NCBI GenBank assembly: GCA_003008705.1
Contig: PDUO01000024.1
Location: 185,035-249,034, forward strand
Origin: Pezicula radicicola
Taxonomy: Eukaryota; Ascomycota; Leotiomycetes; Helotiales; Dermateaceae
Reading direction: 5' to 3'
DNA length: 64,000 nt
Position 1 is the stretch's first letter, and the number at the start of each line of letters is the position of its first letter. The notes under the pieces are model-generated. The model was not told where the DNA came from. It saw only the letters and a list, made by a program, of their open reading frames with translations, and made no database searches. Made by a program: the position numbers and the translations under genes. Of this stretch, positions 22,616 through 35,038 are shown piece by piece.

Positions 22616-25600
22616 TCACTCCAGGGATCCGTAGCGCTCCTTGTACCGTGCCAATTCCCTCATGTCGTCTGTTAGGGAATCGATGATATCACCCATTGGA
22701 GCACGGAGTTGATCTAGATCTTGTAAGAGCGCGTTACCAGTGGAAAGATGGCGGATGGAGAGGGTAGAGATACATGTCTACGAGTAGAGTTAGCGGAGGA
22801 TCCTTAAGTTGATTCCAATTAGCTGTGGAGACACATACCTCAATCCTTGAGACTTGATGTGTCAAGAAATTAACCAAGAAGCGATCTGTGACCTCTCCAC
22901 CTCTAGACTTCATCCTCTCCAGCAAAGCTGTCTCAGGCGGCTGTAGCTTTACTCCATCCCCATCATCTTTACTCTGCTCAAGGCTGTAGCAAAGCATCTC
23001 CAGTCTCAAGCTAACACTCCACAGAGCCCACACAGCATCGGTATCGATGCTCAACTGGCTGGTTCCACTCAACGCAGCTGGGCCTCCTTCATCAGCTCCA
23101 ACAGTGACAGTATTTTCGCCATCTTGGAGGCGTTGTTGGTAGTGTATTCGGCCGGCGAGAGCATGTGGATACATAAGATAAATATATTCCGGGTTTTCGA
23201 GTCCTTTGAGTTTCTTTTCACCAATGTCTTTGACCTCGAATCCCTGGGAACTCAGTGAGCGAAGCTCACGACGGATTGCTTGGCTTGTGACATCGGAGTC
23301 AAATGTATCTTCAGAACCAGTAGAGCCTGACCGATCGGACTCGCTGTATGTCTCGAGACAACGTTGTATCTCGGAGATGAAGTCGGCTGATACTGTGATC
23401 TGACCACCATCTGCCACAGCAGAGATACGCGAAGCACGATTGACCATGGGCCCAAAATAATCCATTCGACGTGTTACTGGGTCATTTTCGCAAACAGGAT
23501 TTCCCCAATGAATGCCCATTCTGACACTCAAGCCCTTGAAGATCAAGTTGTGGTCACTGTCGTAAATTTCTTGACCAAGAACGCTCGACAATACTTCAGA
23601 CGGCCACGGAACCTCTAGGAGTTGAGACTGCACCGAGAAACACCATAGAAGGGCGGAAGTGGCTGTGGGAAAAGAGACCATAAATGCGTCTCCTTCGGTT
23701 TTTACTTCGTAGCCACCAATAATGCGTAATTGACGACGCATAACTTCATTGTGAAGTTTGATAGCAGAACGCATGGCCAATGGAAAGGTCTCCCATAAAA
23801 GCGTTGAGCTCTTGATATCAGTAAAGACAATACTAACGTCTCCAACTGGCGCTTGGACTTCAGCCTCAAGTCTACGAAGCATTGAATCTTCAACTACGTC
23901 TCCCTTTTTCTTGGGTCGCTTGGCTGGAGTATACCCTTCATCTATTATGGCGGACGGATTGAATGATAAGCTTTGGACTCGGTGAGGCCTGATCTGCGCT
24001 CTCTTTTTCAAATCAGTGACTCCAATCATCATGACCATAAGCTTAGAATTAGCACCAAAAGCCATGGCAAGATCACGCAGCCTCTGAGCGGCACGCATCA
24101 GGTCCCTCCGCTCGTATCTAGCAACATCAACAATGAGTTCCGGAGAAAGGTATTCCCAAAGCTCCTTGGAAGCTATCAAGATCATTTCGTCCTGCTCCTT
24201 GATTGTGACCTGGGTGATATTAGGTGCTGCTTGGACGGCGGGCATTATTTGAACATAGCCAAACGCTCTGGACACCTCGAGGAGGTCGTTAAGCCTACCC
24301 TGTCGCGAAACCCAGCCACCAGCATCTCGGATGCGTTGCCGTTCATTAGGTTCCGCGGGATCATGCTTTCGTGTCAACATGCGGTGTCCACCTTCCGAAT
24401 GGATCAGCATAGCTTGTGCATCGCCAACGTTGGCAACATATAGCTCCGATTGCTGCAAAAACATCACCGTAGCAACGGCACCCGAATTGAGATCAGCCTG
24501 GCTGAGTACTGCTGGGGCGGCTGACCCTCGATGAGATAGTAGGGATCTCTCCTCGGTATTCTGTGTAGCGGCGGTTGCTAAATCCTTGTTGAGCGACAAA
24601 AAGGCTCGCCTCAAAGCATCCACAGGAGTTTCTTGGAAGGCCGGATTTAGCTTCCTCAATTCCTCACTGAAGATGTGTCCAAAGTTTTCATGAAGGTACT
24701 TGGCGATCTTAGAACCTCCACTTGTCAGTGCTTGCCCGTCGAACATACCCAAGAGCGTCTCGGTTTCGCTGGAATTAAACCTTGGAACGACCATATCGAT
24801 GATAGACAAGTGCTCGTTCTTTCCCAAGGTATCTGCCATTCCATAGGCCAAATGGCCAGCGAGAGAACCGGAAGTACGGACTCTTCGGTCTTCAGTTTGA
24901 TCTGGTATTGTTGGTATAGTCAAAGTCACATCCATCAGACCGAGGATACGTAGGTGTTGCAGAGCGCTGAAATCAGTGAGATCACGGCCATCGCGAACAC
25001 CCGGCCCTTGCAACGAAGGTTTGATTTCCAGGCGCTTGTTGCCCGAAAGATTCAGGTACCTCAGATTTGTATTCCAGTTCCAGTTCCAGTCGTAGGGCCA
25101 ATTAGACACGTTATATTTCAACGAGTTGCTACCACAGTCGAGGACAGCCAACCTATGTGCTTTGCCAAGTTCGGCTGGCAGTGTCTGGAACTTGTTGCTA
25201 TTGATATGGAGAACTTGCAGAAGACTAAATTCTTCGAAATCGTCCGAGGGGAGTGAAGTGAGCTCATTTCCAGATAGGTAGAGCTCGGTGAGCTGTGGCC
25301 AACTCTTGATAGATCTCTGTGGCATATCATTGAGATCGTTGTATGACAAGTTCAAAATTCGTAGCTCGCTTAGCAACGTGAGCTCGTCGAAGACGTCATC
25401 GTCCAATTGATTATCGGCAAGGTAGAGATTCTTCAAAGAACCCGCAAAGGTGTTCACGAGCTTGCTTGACATCCCGGAGTCCTTTCTTGCGATCGTTGAG
25501 GGTGGAGTCATGGTGCCAGTGGCACTATCAGATGCACTCCTGGACACTACAGAGGTTTTCCGGCCCCCCTTCCCATAAACAGAGACAAGAGACCCTTTGC

Positions 25601-28600
25601 GGTCTGGAACTGGAGATCCACCGACGCTAAGAAGACCGCTAGAGGCTTGACTTGGCCTTCGTTGACCGAAAGCTTCGAGAGGTCCAAGCTCTTCGAAACT
25701 GGAGTTCTGAGAAGTAGTTTGTTTTAGGGTAATTTTTGTGTCTTCGGGTGGTACTGGGGGAGGATTCTCTCCAGGGGCTGGAGGCGGTCGCGAGCCCGGC
25801 TTTGGGAATGTGTCAAGCACATTTGAAGATAGGTTGATGGTCTCAAGTTTGTGGGCCCACCAGATCTCCGAAGGTAGCTTCTTCAAGTTGTTTTGTCTGA
25901 CATCTAAGAATTGGAGTTCCGTGAGACAGCCAATCTCAGCGGGCAGACTGTTCAGAGCATTTCTAGCAATGCTAAAATGTTCGAGTTTTCGTAGTTTGCC
26001 AATATGGCTTGGAAGGGACACGAAGTGGTTCTTATCAAGGACAAGTTTGACCAGATTGGGCATCCTGTCGAACGCCGCATCTGGTATCTGTGCAAGTTTT
26101 GCGTTGGACAAGATCAGAGTTGTTAAAGTGGGCACTGTGTTCAAAATTTCGAACTTTGTGACTGGATTTGAGTTTAGACGCAACACGCGAATGTTGGTAA
26201 AAGTCGATTCGCAAACCGACACGGCATTGTGGTCTGCCGATATTTGCTCGACCTTAGGAAGTTGCGCAATGACATCAATGCTGGAGAGGCTGTTGTAACG
26301 AATGTCTACTTCCCTCAGATGTACAAGATTACTAAATGTCGCAGGAAGCGATCCAGTTAATCTGTTGTTCGTTATTACAAATCTTTCGAGGTTCTTTAGT
26401 CGGCCAATTGAATCGGGCAGACTCGAAATGCTGTTGAAACTCATATCAATATCAACAAGACTCGTAAGTGAGCAGAGGAAGTCGGGGAAGGAGTCAAGGA
26501 AGTTCGATGAGACATTTAGGGTTCTCATAGAGCTGAACTGGCCAAAGTAAGAGGGAAGACTCGACAAGCGGTTATTGGCAAGCTTCAAGCTTATCAGACT
26601 TGAAAGTCTTGATAGCTCAGCATGCTCCAGTTGCTCAAGTCTGTTGTTGGAAACGTCAAGAATGGTCAGACGACTGGCTCGACTGAGACTAGGCGGAAGC
26701 TTCCATGCTTCGTTGTTGATATATTTGATATCCCGTAAATTCAAGCACGACTGGATGAAATCTTTCGGAAGGTCCAGCGAAAGATTCCTTGATAAGTTAA
26801 GAGAGATAATTTCGTTGGCTTTCGAGTATAAAGATATCGGGATAGTGATGAGATTTCGTCCCTGTAGGTCAACGTGACTATATTTCTGGCCACGGCTCTG
26901 GTAAGGATCTGCTTTTCCAGCTGCGGCATATCCGGTCTCTCTTGCGGGTACGAATGAGAATCGGCATAGGTAGCTGTTGTCTTCTCTACCCACATCCTCG
27001 ATTCGATCACGCTCTTCATATCCAGCCTGCTCGAGAAGTCGTTTTTGAATAACAACTGGCCGTTCACCAGCTCCTAAGATACGCTGTAGGTCGTGCTTCT
27101 TCATAACTATTTGGTAGTTCTCCAAACTATCTGTCATGTAAGTCTTTTTGCCCAATTGACCCATGACCTCTGTCACAGTTGCGTTGAGAGACGTGGATAG
27201 AGTAGCAAATGTTCCGTCGATTCTGAAAATGCGTATACAGTAGGGCACAGCTTTGTCGTCAGCTTTTGGGGCCACTCCCGCTTCATCAATTTCTGGCAGA
27301 CGAGACATATTGTCATCGTTGACCTTCTTTACTGCCCAACTGTCCGGAGCATTCCATCCGAGCCCACCATTGGCCTCTGCATCAATCTTGGCTTCATCAT
27401 CGACATTTCCAGCAAAGATACTGTTGTCCAAAGGTGTGAGAGGGGGAGGTTTGGCCAAGATGCCTTCCATATTTGAGAGATTGGTGTCCAGATTGAAGAC
27501 AGAGCCTAGTCTCGGTGCTTCCCGCTCATTAGCGTCCAAGTATTGCTCTTGATCATCAGCTCCCCTGTTTCCGCGCTTATTTCCAAATGGTAGTCTCTTG
27601 CTAAAAGTTCCTTGCCGCTGACCATTGCTTGGAAGCCGAGAGCCAAATGTATCCACAGTTCCTCCATTCGAGAGATCAAGCTCTGAGCCTCCAATGCTCC
27701 CTTCTCGACTCCATTGTCCAAAAGGTGGAGAACTCTGTCCCCTCCCAACATCGCCTTTCGAAGGAGGAGCATTGAAGGAACGAACAGATCCCGGCAGATC
27801 CTTTAATCTCGATGGATTCTCTTTCTCCTTGTGTTTTCGAAATCGTGAAAGGCTCAAAAGGGTACGTTTGTTACCATTACTGTGACTGTTTGGCGATGTA
27901 GAACCATCCATTACCCCACCACCCCTTGGACCTGTTGTGGTCGACCAGTTACTCTGTCCGCTCGGTGTTGGGCTTGAAGGGCGTGCTGGAGTTGCATTTG
28001 AGGATTTGCCCATCGAGCTAGCCATTGTAGTCGGAGCGCGATCTTTGTATCGAGAGCTTTGCGCCACGCTATTTATAGACTCCTCTCTGCTGATCGTCGT
28101 CCGTAGAGACCTGGAGTCTTCGTTGCTCTTGTTGTATCTATGGTTATGGCCAGGTAGATGGACGTGATTGGAAATACCAGATTTCGATGAGGAGGAAGTC
28201 TTCGGGGGTACCTGAGGACCATCCGTTACGTACCGGTCTCTGTCAGGACCTGACAGGTTTGCGCGAACTGGAGCTTCGCCGTATTTCGAGATATCCTGTC
28301 ATTATAGATTAATATACAGAGATACCCCACGTAGAATCGTTGCTTAAGATGGAAAGGCAAATTGAAACGTCTGAAAACGGAAGGTGGATATCAAGCATAT
28401 TAAGGACCCGCATGAACACCAGGTTTAAATTTGAGAGATTGCGCAACAATTTCGTGTAGGTATATATAAACATGTATTTCACTGACCTTTTCATCCTGGT
28501 ACAGAAATGGCACTACATCACTTGAAGGAATAGGCGTTCGGGGTCGGGACTCGCCCGGAGAAGCTTCTCGTGCTGTCGCGATTGAGTGGTTTCGGTCTCG

Positions 28601-29408
28601 AGTGCTGCGCGCAAAAGAATTTGAACGAACGTCCTTTCCGTAGCTCTCTTTTCGTTCTTTTGTGTGCAAAGGTAGGCTGGTGTCCGAGCCATCTCGTGAA
28701 GGCGGGTCTTCCCCAAAGAAAGTCTGAAGCTTCTTATGTATGCCACCTCTATTCACGCTCGATTTTGAACCAGTGCTACTCGCAGTTGTTATACTGGCCA
28801 CAGATGGCCGCCTTTCATCCCCATAAGCCTCCTGTGTTGAGTCGCTGCCGCCATTTCCAGTGAGGCCTGTCCCGGGTCTGAAAACGGGAGATAATGCAGA
28901 GCCTTGCGACAAATTGTCGCTCGAATCATTATAGAATGTGGTTCCAAATGCACTCGAGGGCTGCTCGAGATTTCCACTCATTGACATCCATGGCGCTTGG
29001 TTTGGGGTGGGCGGATTTTGGGAAATCTTGGGTATGCGACCAGCAGCATCGTCCAACACTGCAAGATCTCGCCTATAATTTCCCATGAAGTCGGTCATCC
29101 TCTGGTCTCCTCTTGGAGATACATCATCTGGGGAAGGAGAGAAATTAGGATGTCGTGAAGTTGGAGATACTGATGATTGACGCTCGGTTTCGATTCTGTG
29201 GATGGCGCAATGCAGCCATTCGTTAGTCAAAGGACATGCTTCTAGAAAAGCAGATTGCGATCTACGCCATGGCAAAGATCAAAGGGATTGCTCACTTCGG
29301 TGGAACACCACGTCGCGACCCGCTGCGGAATGGTTTTACTGTCTGCTGGCTGTCGGTGCTCGAACTCGTAGCTGAGCTATATCGCCCGGAGCCATCCTTT
29401 CTGGTCAT
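22616..29408 (-). CDS. Adenylate cyclase (RA, LRR, PP2C-like and class III cyclase domains)
   Basis: Peripheral-membrane enzyme making cAMP from ATP under Ras/G-alpha control; homologue of yeast Cyr1 and filamentous-fungal Uac1/Mac1. Four exons on the minus strand: 29408-29296, 29195-28487, 28295-22839 and 22777-22616 (2146 aa). Introns of 100, 191 and 61 nt all preserve frame. The small first exon begins MTRKDGSGRYSS; the last gives a tail ending YGSLE. The first ~600 residues are Ser/Pro-rich and disordered. A Ras-association domain (VPYCIRIFRIDGTFATL) starts near 625. Leucine-rich repeats run from about 750 to 1370, interrupted by a Ser-rich insert. A PP2C-like domain lies near 1420-1700. 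The catalytic domain (IVFTDIKSSTLLWE, KTEGDAFMVSFP, VRMGIHWG) lies near 1760-1980. It is divergent to the CRH gene. Confidence 0.93.
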
Positions 29409-31104
29409 GATTGACCAGCTATCTAAGTTATGTACCGGCCATAAATGCTAGAGATATGATGTGCGAACAAGGCCAAGGTTGAATAAGTAAGATAATATAG
29501 ATAATATAATGAGTTGGGTATGAAAAAGCAGCTTGACGATGTGAGGTGGAGGTCAAGATGTCATGGATGAGGGCGAATCATTGGGCGCGAGTAGTGACTC
29601 GGCTATGGTAGGTTGACCCACCAGCTTCTGTCAGTGCAAACTGTGCTGAAATGCCAGTGTTACAAGACTACCTTTTACCTACAGGACGGAGTATGGCCTT
29701 TGGAACTCTATCTTTGGCCTTCCATGACTCTTGGGATTATGGATATGAGGCAGCAGGGACAAAGACGGCATGGTAGTAGCTTGCTAACAATTCTAATGCG
29801 CCTTTGACAGATACCTAGCATGAGGATCTGTTTGTTGCTGAGGAGAGACCGGACAGCGTGACTGAAACCCGTTCCTCACAAATATGACGACCCCTCCAAG
29901 AGAACAATAAAGCAATAAAGCAAGATTGAAAGAGGCACATGAGACAGGGAATCGGCGATGACGGTACCCAATCACTGATCCAATGGCCAACACAACAACA
30001 TCTTTCGTTTGGGAAAGGAAGGGAGCTTGCAGAAGCCCATGCCTCTCTCAACCCATCTTTATTCGTGCTTGAGGAGAGTTTCGGTCCCTCCACTTCTGTG
30101 TCTGTGTCGCCCAACGCAGGTGGTGTCTCTCTAGTGCATGGTGCCATGATGATGGTGTGTAAGACCGCCCGCCGAACGCTTTGGGCATAAAGTGAGCATT
30201 GCTCGACAAACAAAACAACAACACAGATCCAAGCACATTGCGCGCAATCATGATTAGGTAGGTACCGATTGAGGTGTTCAAGAATCGTCTTAGAAGAGGG
30301 CGCTCTTCAGAATCAGAGTACGAGTAGTTCGTACGGCCAAACCCGAGGTAAGTTTTCTCTCAAAGGGTACCTTCGTACCTATCTATCTATGTATACTATC
30401 ACTTAGGTACCGATAACCAAATGCCTACCTAGGCAGTATCTTTATATACTCTAGCAATTCGCACTGATGGGGCACTCAAATTCCAGCAATTCGATTTCGA
30501 AATCTGCTTTTGCATCGACCAATATCGACTATCGACTCTCGACTATCGAAGCGGGTATTCGCTTGTAGTCCACTTAAACGCGCGGAATGACGGAGCGAGA
30601 GGTACCCCAGCCATCGCCTTATCAACCACCGCCCCAGCCTCCTCTTGAAAAAACAACATCATCATCTCAGCCTTGAGTAGGTCAATTGGGTGGTAACACG
30701 AGGAATCAAGGCCCACAAGCCAACCTCTGCAATAATCTCTTTTCCATTTTTTCCCTATCTCTATCCCAAACATTACGAAACTTGCTGTCCCTTTTACTAA
30801 ATTCCCACTATTGACCCCTGGACACTGACGTTGCAGTAGTCAGTGGCTAGCAACCCAATTTCTGCAGCTTGATAAAAGCATCTACCGACATTCTCACTCG
30901 TGTGCTGTACAATCCCTCATCACTCCCGCACTCCCGCCCGTCGAAGACCTCTCTTTGTTCTCTCGATATACCGCTTTTATTATAGTGTCGTGTCTTACCA
31001 CCACAGCATCAACCAAAGCTTGGTGCACCTCCAAGAACAACCCTTTTCCAGCGCATCTTTCCTTTTCTTCTTCTCTTGTATAATACCCTTATTGTCTTTT
31101 GAAC
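29409..31104. promoter_or_regulatory. 1.7-kb divergent promoter region, cyclase/CRH
   Basis: This long intergenic region serves adenylate cyclase (-) and the Crh gene (+). It has TACC/GGTA-rich repeats around 30255-30440 (TAGGTAGGTACC, ACCTATCTATCTATG) and TCGACTATCGACTCTCGACT near 30524-30545. The last 200 bp before 31105 are strongly pyrimidine-rich, as in fungal 5' leaders. ORFs here have no family likeness. Confidence 0.45.
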
Positions 31105-32638
31105 ATGTTCTTCCGTCAATCTATAATCGCAGTAGCTGCAGCGGTGCTATCATGCCGACCTGTAGCTTCCCAAACATACAGTAGTTGTAATCCACTGGAA
31201 TCAAGTAAGCCTACCCTTCTATACCTGCCGCATATACTGACCGTATTCTAGCCAGCTGTCCAGCAGATACTGCTCTAGGCAAATCTATCTCGGTTGACTT
31301 CACACAAGGCGCTGTCGATTCCTTCACTGCTTCGGGCTCACCAACATATGACTCAAATGGGGTCTCTTTCACAATTTCCGAGTCTGGAGATGCTCCACAA
31401 CTCACGAGTATCTTTTATATTATGTTCGGAAAGGTCGAGATCACCATGAAGGCAGCCCCCGGTGCTGGGATTGTCAGCACACTGGTACTCGAGTCGGACG
31501 ACCTCGATGAAATTGATATGGAATGGCTAGGGGCAGACAGTACAGAAGTTCAGACGAATTATTTCGGCAAGGGCGATGTCACAACATACAACCGTGGAGC
31601 CTTCAACCCAGCTGCAAATAATCAGGACGAGTTTATTACATACACGGTTGAGTGGACCTCGACTCAAATTGTTTGGCAAGTCGGAGGTAGCACCGTCCGG
31701 GTCCTCACACCTGCCACGGCCGACACAAACCAGTATCCACAAACACCAATGCGAATCAAATTCGGAGCTTGGTCTGGAGGAGATTCTTCCAATGCAGCTG
31801 GAACGATCTCCTGGGCTCGTGGCCCAACTGATTATTCAGATGGGCCTTTCACGATGGTTGTCCAATCTATTGATATCACAGATTATTCCACTGGCACTGA
31901 GTACTCGTACAGTGGGACATCAGGGGACTGGGAAGACATTGTGGCTGAAGGCGGTAGTGTCAATGGCAATCTTCCTTCCTCTGCGACTCAAGTAGCAACT
32001 GCCGATACGGCCGCCATTACTTCTTCGTCCCCCTCTATTCCCGCCGGTATTGGTGCACATACGGGCTGGCCATGGGTCGCAACCCAAACGTCCTACTCGA
32101 GTGTGACATGGTCTACATCCGCCAGTATTCCCTCGGGCTGGATTATCTCTAGTAGTGGAAAAATTGTGCCTGCAAATTCTGCGGCCGTAAGTGAGTTCAT
32201 TCCCTAACAGATTAATTTCGAGAATTCTCCCCTGTAATGCTTCTCATACTAACAACCTTACAGACTTCGTATCCAACTTCAACCTTTTACTCCTCTGTGG
32301 ACCCCTCGCCTTCTTCATCCTCGCAGCCTTCACAGGCCGTGGCTTCGGCTGGCCTTGAAACAATCACAAGATGGGATGACCGTGGTTTTCCAACTACTGA
32401 GACTGTTGTTTCCAGCTGGGAAACCGAATCGAAGAGTTATGATCAACAGGGGTTCCTAATTACAAGTACTTCAGCCGTCACATCACCTTCAATCACAGCA
32501 ACCGGAGGGCTCCTGACAGCGACTGGAGATACTTCGGGGAAGATTGTGAAAAGCACAAATGTTGCGGTGCCGGGTAGAGTTCAAAGATCCCCCACGTGGT
32601 TAGGCTTCATGCTGAGCATGCTTGGGTTACTGCTCTGA
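31105..32638 (+). CDS. Crh-type GH16 cell-wall transglycosylase, GPI-anchored
   Basis: Crosslinks chitin to beta-glucan in the cell wall (Crh1/Utr2 family, GH16). Exons are 31105-31204, 31252-32186 and 32264-32638 (469 aa). Introns of 47 and 77 nt are GTAAG...TAG/CAG and preserve frame. A signal peptide (MFFRQSIIAVAAAVLS...) is followed by the Cys-rich start YSSCNPLEST-CPAD. The catalytic motif DEIDMEWLG is near residue 140, with both Glu residues and the middle Asp intact. The family stretch QTNYFGKGDVTTYNRG follows. The C-terminal ~150 residues are a Ser/Thr-rich stalk, and a hydrophobic end (WLGFMLSMLGLLL) suits a GPI signal. No chitin-binding module is seen. Confidence 0.92.
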
Positions 32639-33313
32639 TACACATGGCTGAGAAACCTAAGTACAATGTGCTCACGAATTTCCTTGCAATGGTTGCGCTC
32701 GGATAGGGGATGGGATATAGAACTAAACCTGGGATGGAGTCAAACATAGGGAGTCATTGTAAAGATAATGATGATAATGAAGGATACGATAGCTTGGAGA
32801 CAAGGAAGAATAATAATACATCAATAATGATCCTACATTCGACTTTTTTTCCTCGACTTTTTTTAATGTCATCCTCGACATCACGTGCCCTTGGACTAAA
32901 ACCTTCATTCATGCCTTGCCAAGGCGCAAGAGGCTTGCCAAGGCTAATGATGGCTGTGAGAGCAGGGACTCAGCAAAGCATACCGCAGATCCAAAATTGT
33001 GAGGCTTAAAAAGTGAAGTTCAAGGATGTCGTCCGTTCAAGAGCATCTTAGTCCGATGATTTTGGGATCATTCGAGTCTTGAGACTGAGCTGGTGGTTGC
33101 GAACCGTTAAAGTGCTCTGGAGGTTTTGTTGCACATCGTAAATTTTGCCAAGTTGCAGAAAACAGACAAGCTTCAAGCTGGTTTACCCTGGGTTATGTAG
33201 GGTTGGCTTGGGCGATCGAGGGCTGCTGCAGGTGTGTGCCCGTTTTGAGTTAAACCACTAGGCTCGCTTGTAGGGGAGATCTTACTCCGTCTCGCTTAAG
33301 GTAGAATTTATCA

Positions 33314-33332
33314 ATTCCGTATGCTACGGAAT
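33314..33332. repeat. Perfect palindrome ATTCCGTA/TACGGAAT
   Basis: Eight-base arms surround a TGC spacer. A further TACGGAAT copy follows within 15 bp, so three copies of the half-site cluster about 610 bp upstream of the Hsp20 start. The layout resembles an inverted binding site for a dimeric factor. Function inferred only. Confidence 0.4.
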
Positions 33333-33883
33333 AAAGTACGGAATATATTTCACATGTAAAGACGGATACGGAGTTGGGTCTAACTTTCTACCTCGCATTT
33401 CCTCATGCGAAGTTCTACATTTTTCAATTAAAACGGCGATGTGTCACCGTCCTACCGATATTCTCGAACTTAACGGCATCAATTGTTGAATTGCTCCTCC
33501 GTTACTGAGTCATAAAAGAGGCAAAATAGTAAGTGAGTTGTGTATTGCGACGACAAGTGTCAGGGATATACAGCCACATCTTCCCCACAAGTTGCCACCC
33601 AGGTGTTTCTGGCAAGCTTCAGCCACACACGCATTGGAAGAGCCCTTGAGTAACTGCACTTGTACGCGCGGCAACTCTGTGCCTGAAATCATGAGCCACG
33701 GAATAGCAGATTCACCCTGATAGAGTCCTTTTTCTAAAGCATTCGTATCACTTCGAATACGGAGTTGCGTATGCTTCAGCTTATGACTGTTCTCTAATTC
33801 ACCATTAGAAGGATTCGCAATATTTGCCTCCTTGTGACTTAGTGGTCTACGCATTATTGCGTCTGCCTGTGGCTTTTGTTGAC

Positions 33884-33890
33884 TATATAA
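33884..33890 (+). promoter_or_regulatory. TATA box of the Hsp20 gene
   Basis: TATATAA lies 54 bp before the start codon, followed by a CT-rich stretch and a CACAAACATC leader. This is a strong TATA-type core promoter, as expected for a stress-induced small heat-shock gene. Confidence 0.55.
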
Positions 33891-33943
33891 TTCCCCTCCT
33901 GCTCCTCTGTTTTCCCTTTCTCTATCCACAAACATCTTACATC

Positions 33944-35038
33944 ATGGCTTTCAATACCAACAACACAAACAACAATCAAGCAGCTCAAAATCCCTTCTGG
34001 GAATGGGTTCGCTCTCTCGAAAACAACAATAACAATCACTTCTCCGGAGAAGGAGTTGATCACCCAGCTCATGGTGAGTATCCTCGCCAGGACTTTTCCT
34101 TCTGGGGACCTCCTCCTCCACCTCCACCACCAGGACCACCTCCTCATCATTCAGGGGAACACCCACCACCTCCTCCCCCTCCCTTTGGCGGCTTTGGTGG
34201 CCCCTGGGGCGCTGGATTCTTTGGGGGACGTGGTGGTGGATTTGGAGGATGGGGTCATGGAGGCCCAGGGGGCCCAGGAATGCATGCCCATGGACATGGA
34301 CCACATGGATTTGGTCGACGAGGTCGCCATGGACGTCGACGCGACGGCTCACGATCTCAAGAAGAGAGATCAATCTCTCCAGGAGGTGAGCGTACAGAAG
34401 GTGAGGGAGAAGAAAGTGGCGAACCCAGAGAACGATCTCGCCGAGCTCACTGCCGCCACGGAGGACCTCGCGGACCACATGCCGCACACGACAGACGCGG
34501 AAGAGGCTTTGGGCGTCATGGTTTTGGAGGACGAAGAGGCCCCCCACCATTCGGTGGACCTTTCGACATGGGTGGATTGATGGCAGCTCTTGCATCGCAC
34601 CCATACGCACAAGCACTTCGAGGTTACGTTGCTCAGACAGGCGAGACCCTCGTCCCCGAGGACGCAGATGCTGAGAACAGCTTCACACCACCAATCGACA
34701 TTTTCAGCACCGAGAAGGCATATGTGCTTCACGTCTCACTCCCAGGCGCCAAGAAGGAAGACGTTGGCGTAAACTTCGACGCAGATCGGAGTGAGCTCAA
34801 TCTGGCTGGTGTAGTATACCGACAAGGGGATGAAGAGTTCTTGAAGACTCTTACCAAGGTGGAGAGGAAGGTAGGAATGTTTGAACGCACTATCAAGCTT
34901 CCACCAGGAGACAACGAGGAGAAAGAAGAGGTTGATGGGGATGGCATCACCGCGAAGCTCGAAGATGGAGTTTTGATCGTTACTGTTCCCAAAATCGAAA
35001 AGGAGTGGACTGAGGTCAAGAAGGTTGATATTGATTGA
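33944..35038 (+). CDS. Small heat-shock protein (Hsp20/alpha-crystallin)
   Basis: ATP-independent holdase chaperone of the Hsp20/Hsp30 type. A single exon encodes 364 aa. The start is the ATG at 33944 (MAFNTNNTNN); the frame upstream is open but lies in leader sequence. Residues 1-45 are Asn-rich with the FWEWVRSLE element. Residues ~50-200 are a long Pro/Gly/His/Arg low-complexity region with two poly-Pro runs, FGG and RGR repeats. The alpha-crystallin domain occupies about 245-360: it starts PPIDIFSTEKAYVLHVSLPG and ends with the consensus GVLIVTVPK. An acidic loop (NEEKEEVDGDG) interrupts the domain near its end, as in fungal Hsp30. Most fungal relatives are about 200-250 aa; the extra length is all in the low-complexity part. 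Confidence 0.9.
   Translation: MAFNTNNTNNNQAAQNPFWEWVRSLENNNNNHFSGEGVDHPAHGEYPRQDFSFWGPPPPPPPPGPPPHHSGEHPPPPPPPFGGFGGPWGAGFFGGRGGGFGGWGHGGPGGPGMHAHGHGPHGFGRRGRHGRRRDGSRSQEERSISPGGERTEGEGEESGEPRERSRRAHCRHGGPRGPHAAHDRRGRGFGRHGFGGRRGPPPFGGPFDMGGLMAALASHPYAQALRGYVAQTGETLVPEDADAENSFTPPIDIFSTEKAYVLHVSLPGAKKEDVGVNFDADRSELNLAGVVYRQGDEEFLKTLTKVERKVGMFERTIKLPPGDNEEKEEVDGDGITAKLEDGVLIVTVPKIEKEWTEVKKVDID

Larger units (their letters stand above)
32639..33943. promoter_or_regulatory. Intergenic region upstream of the Hsp20 gene
   Basis: No gene is supported. A TTTTGTTGCACATCG core (33124) matches the 14261 repeat family. An ATTCCGTA-TGC-TACGGAAT palindrome lies at 33314-33332. ATACGGAGTTG occurs twice, near 33369 and 33757. 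One heat-shock-element half pair, TTCTCGAA, lies at 33461-33468. The region ends with a TATA box and a CT-rich leader. Confidence 0.45.

Noticed and set aside
22239..22619. 126-codon minus-strand frame as a small gene
   Set aside because: It overlaps the last adenylate cyclase exon in another frame and lies in its 3' UTR.
28513..28746. Minus-strand frame as an alternative cyclase N-terminus
   Set aside because: The frame used in exon 2 (29195-28487) joins both neighbouring exons in phase; this one does not.
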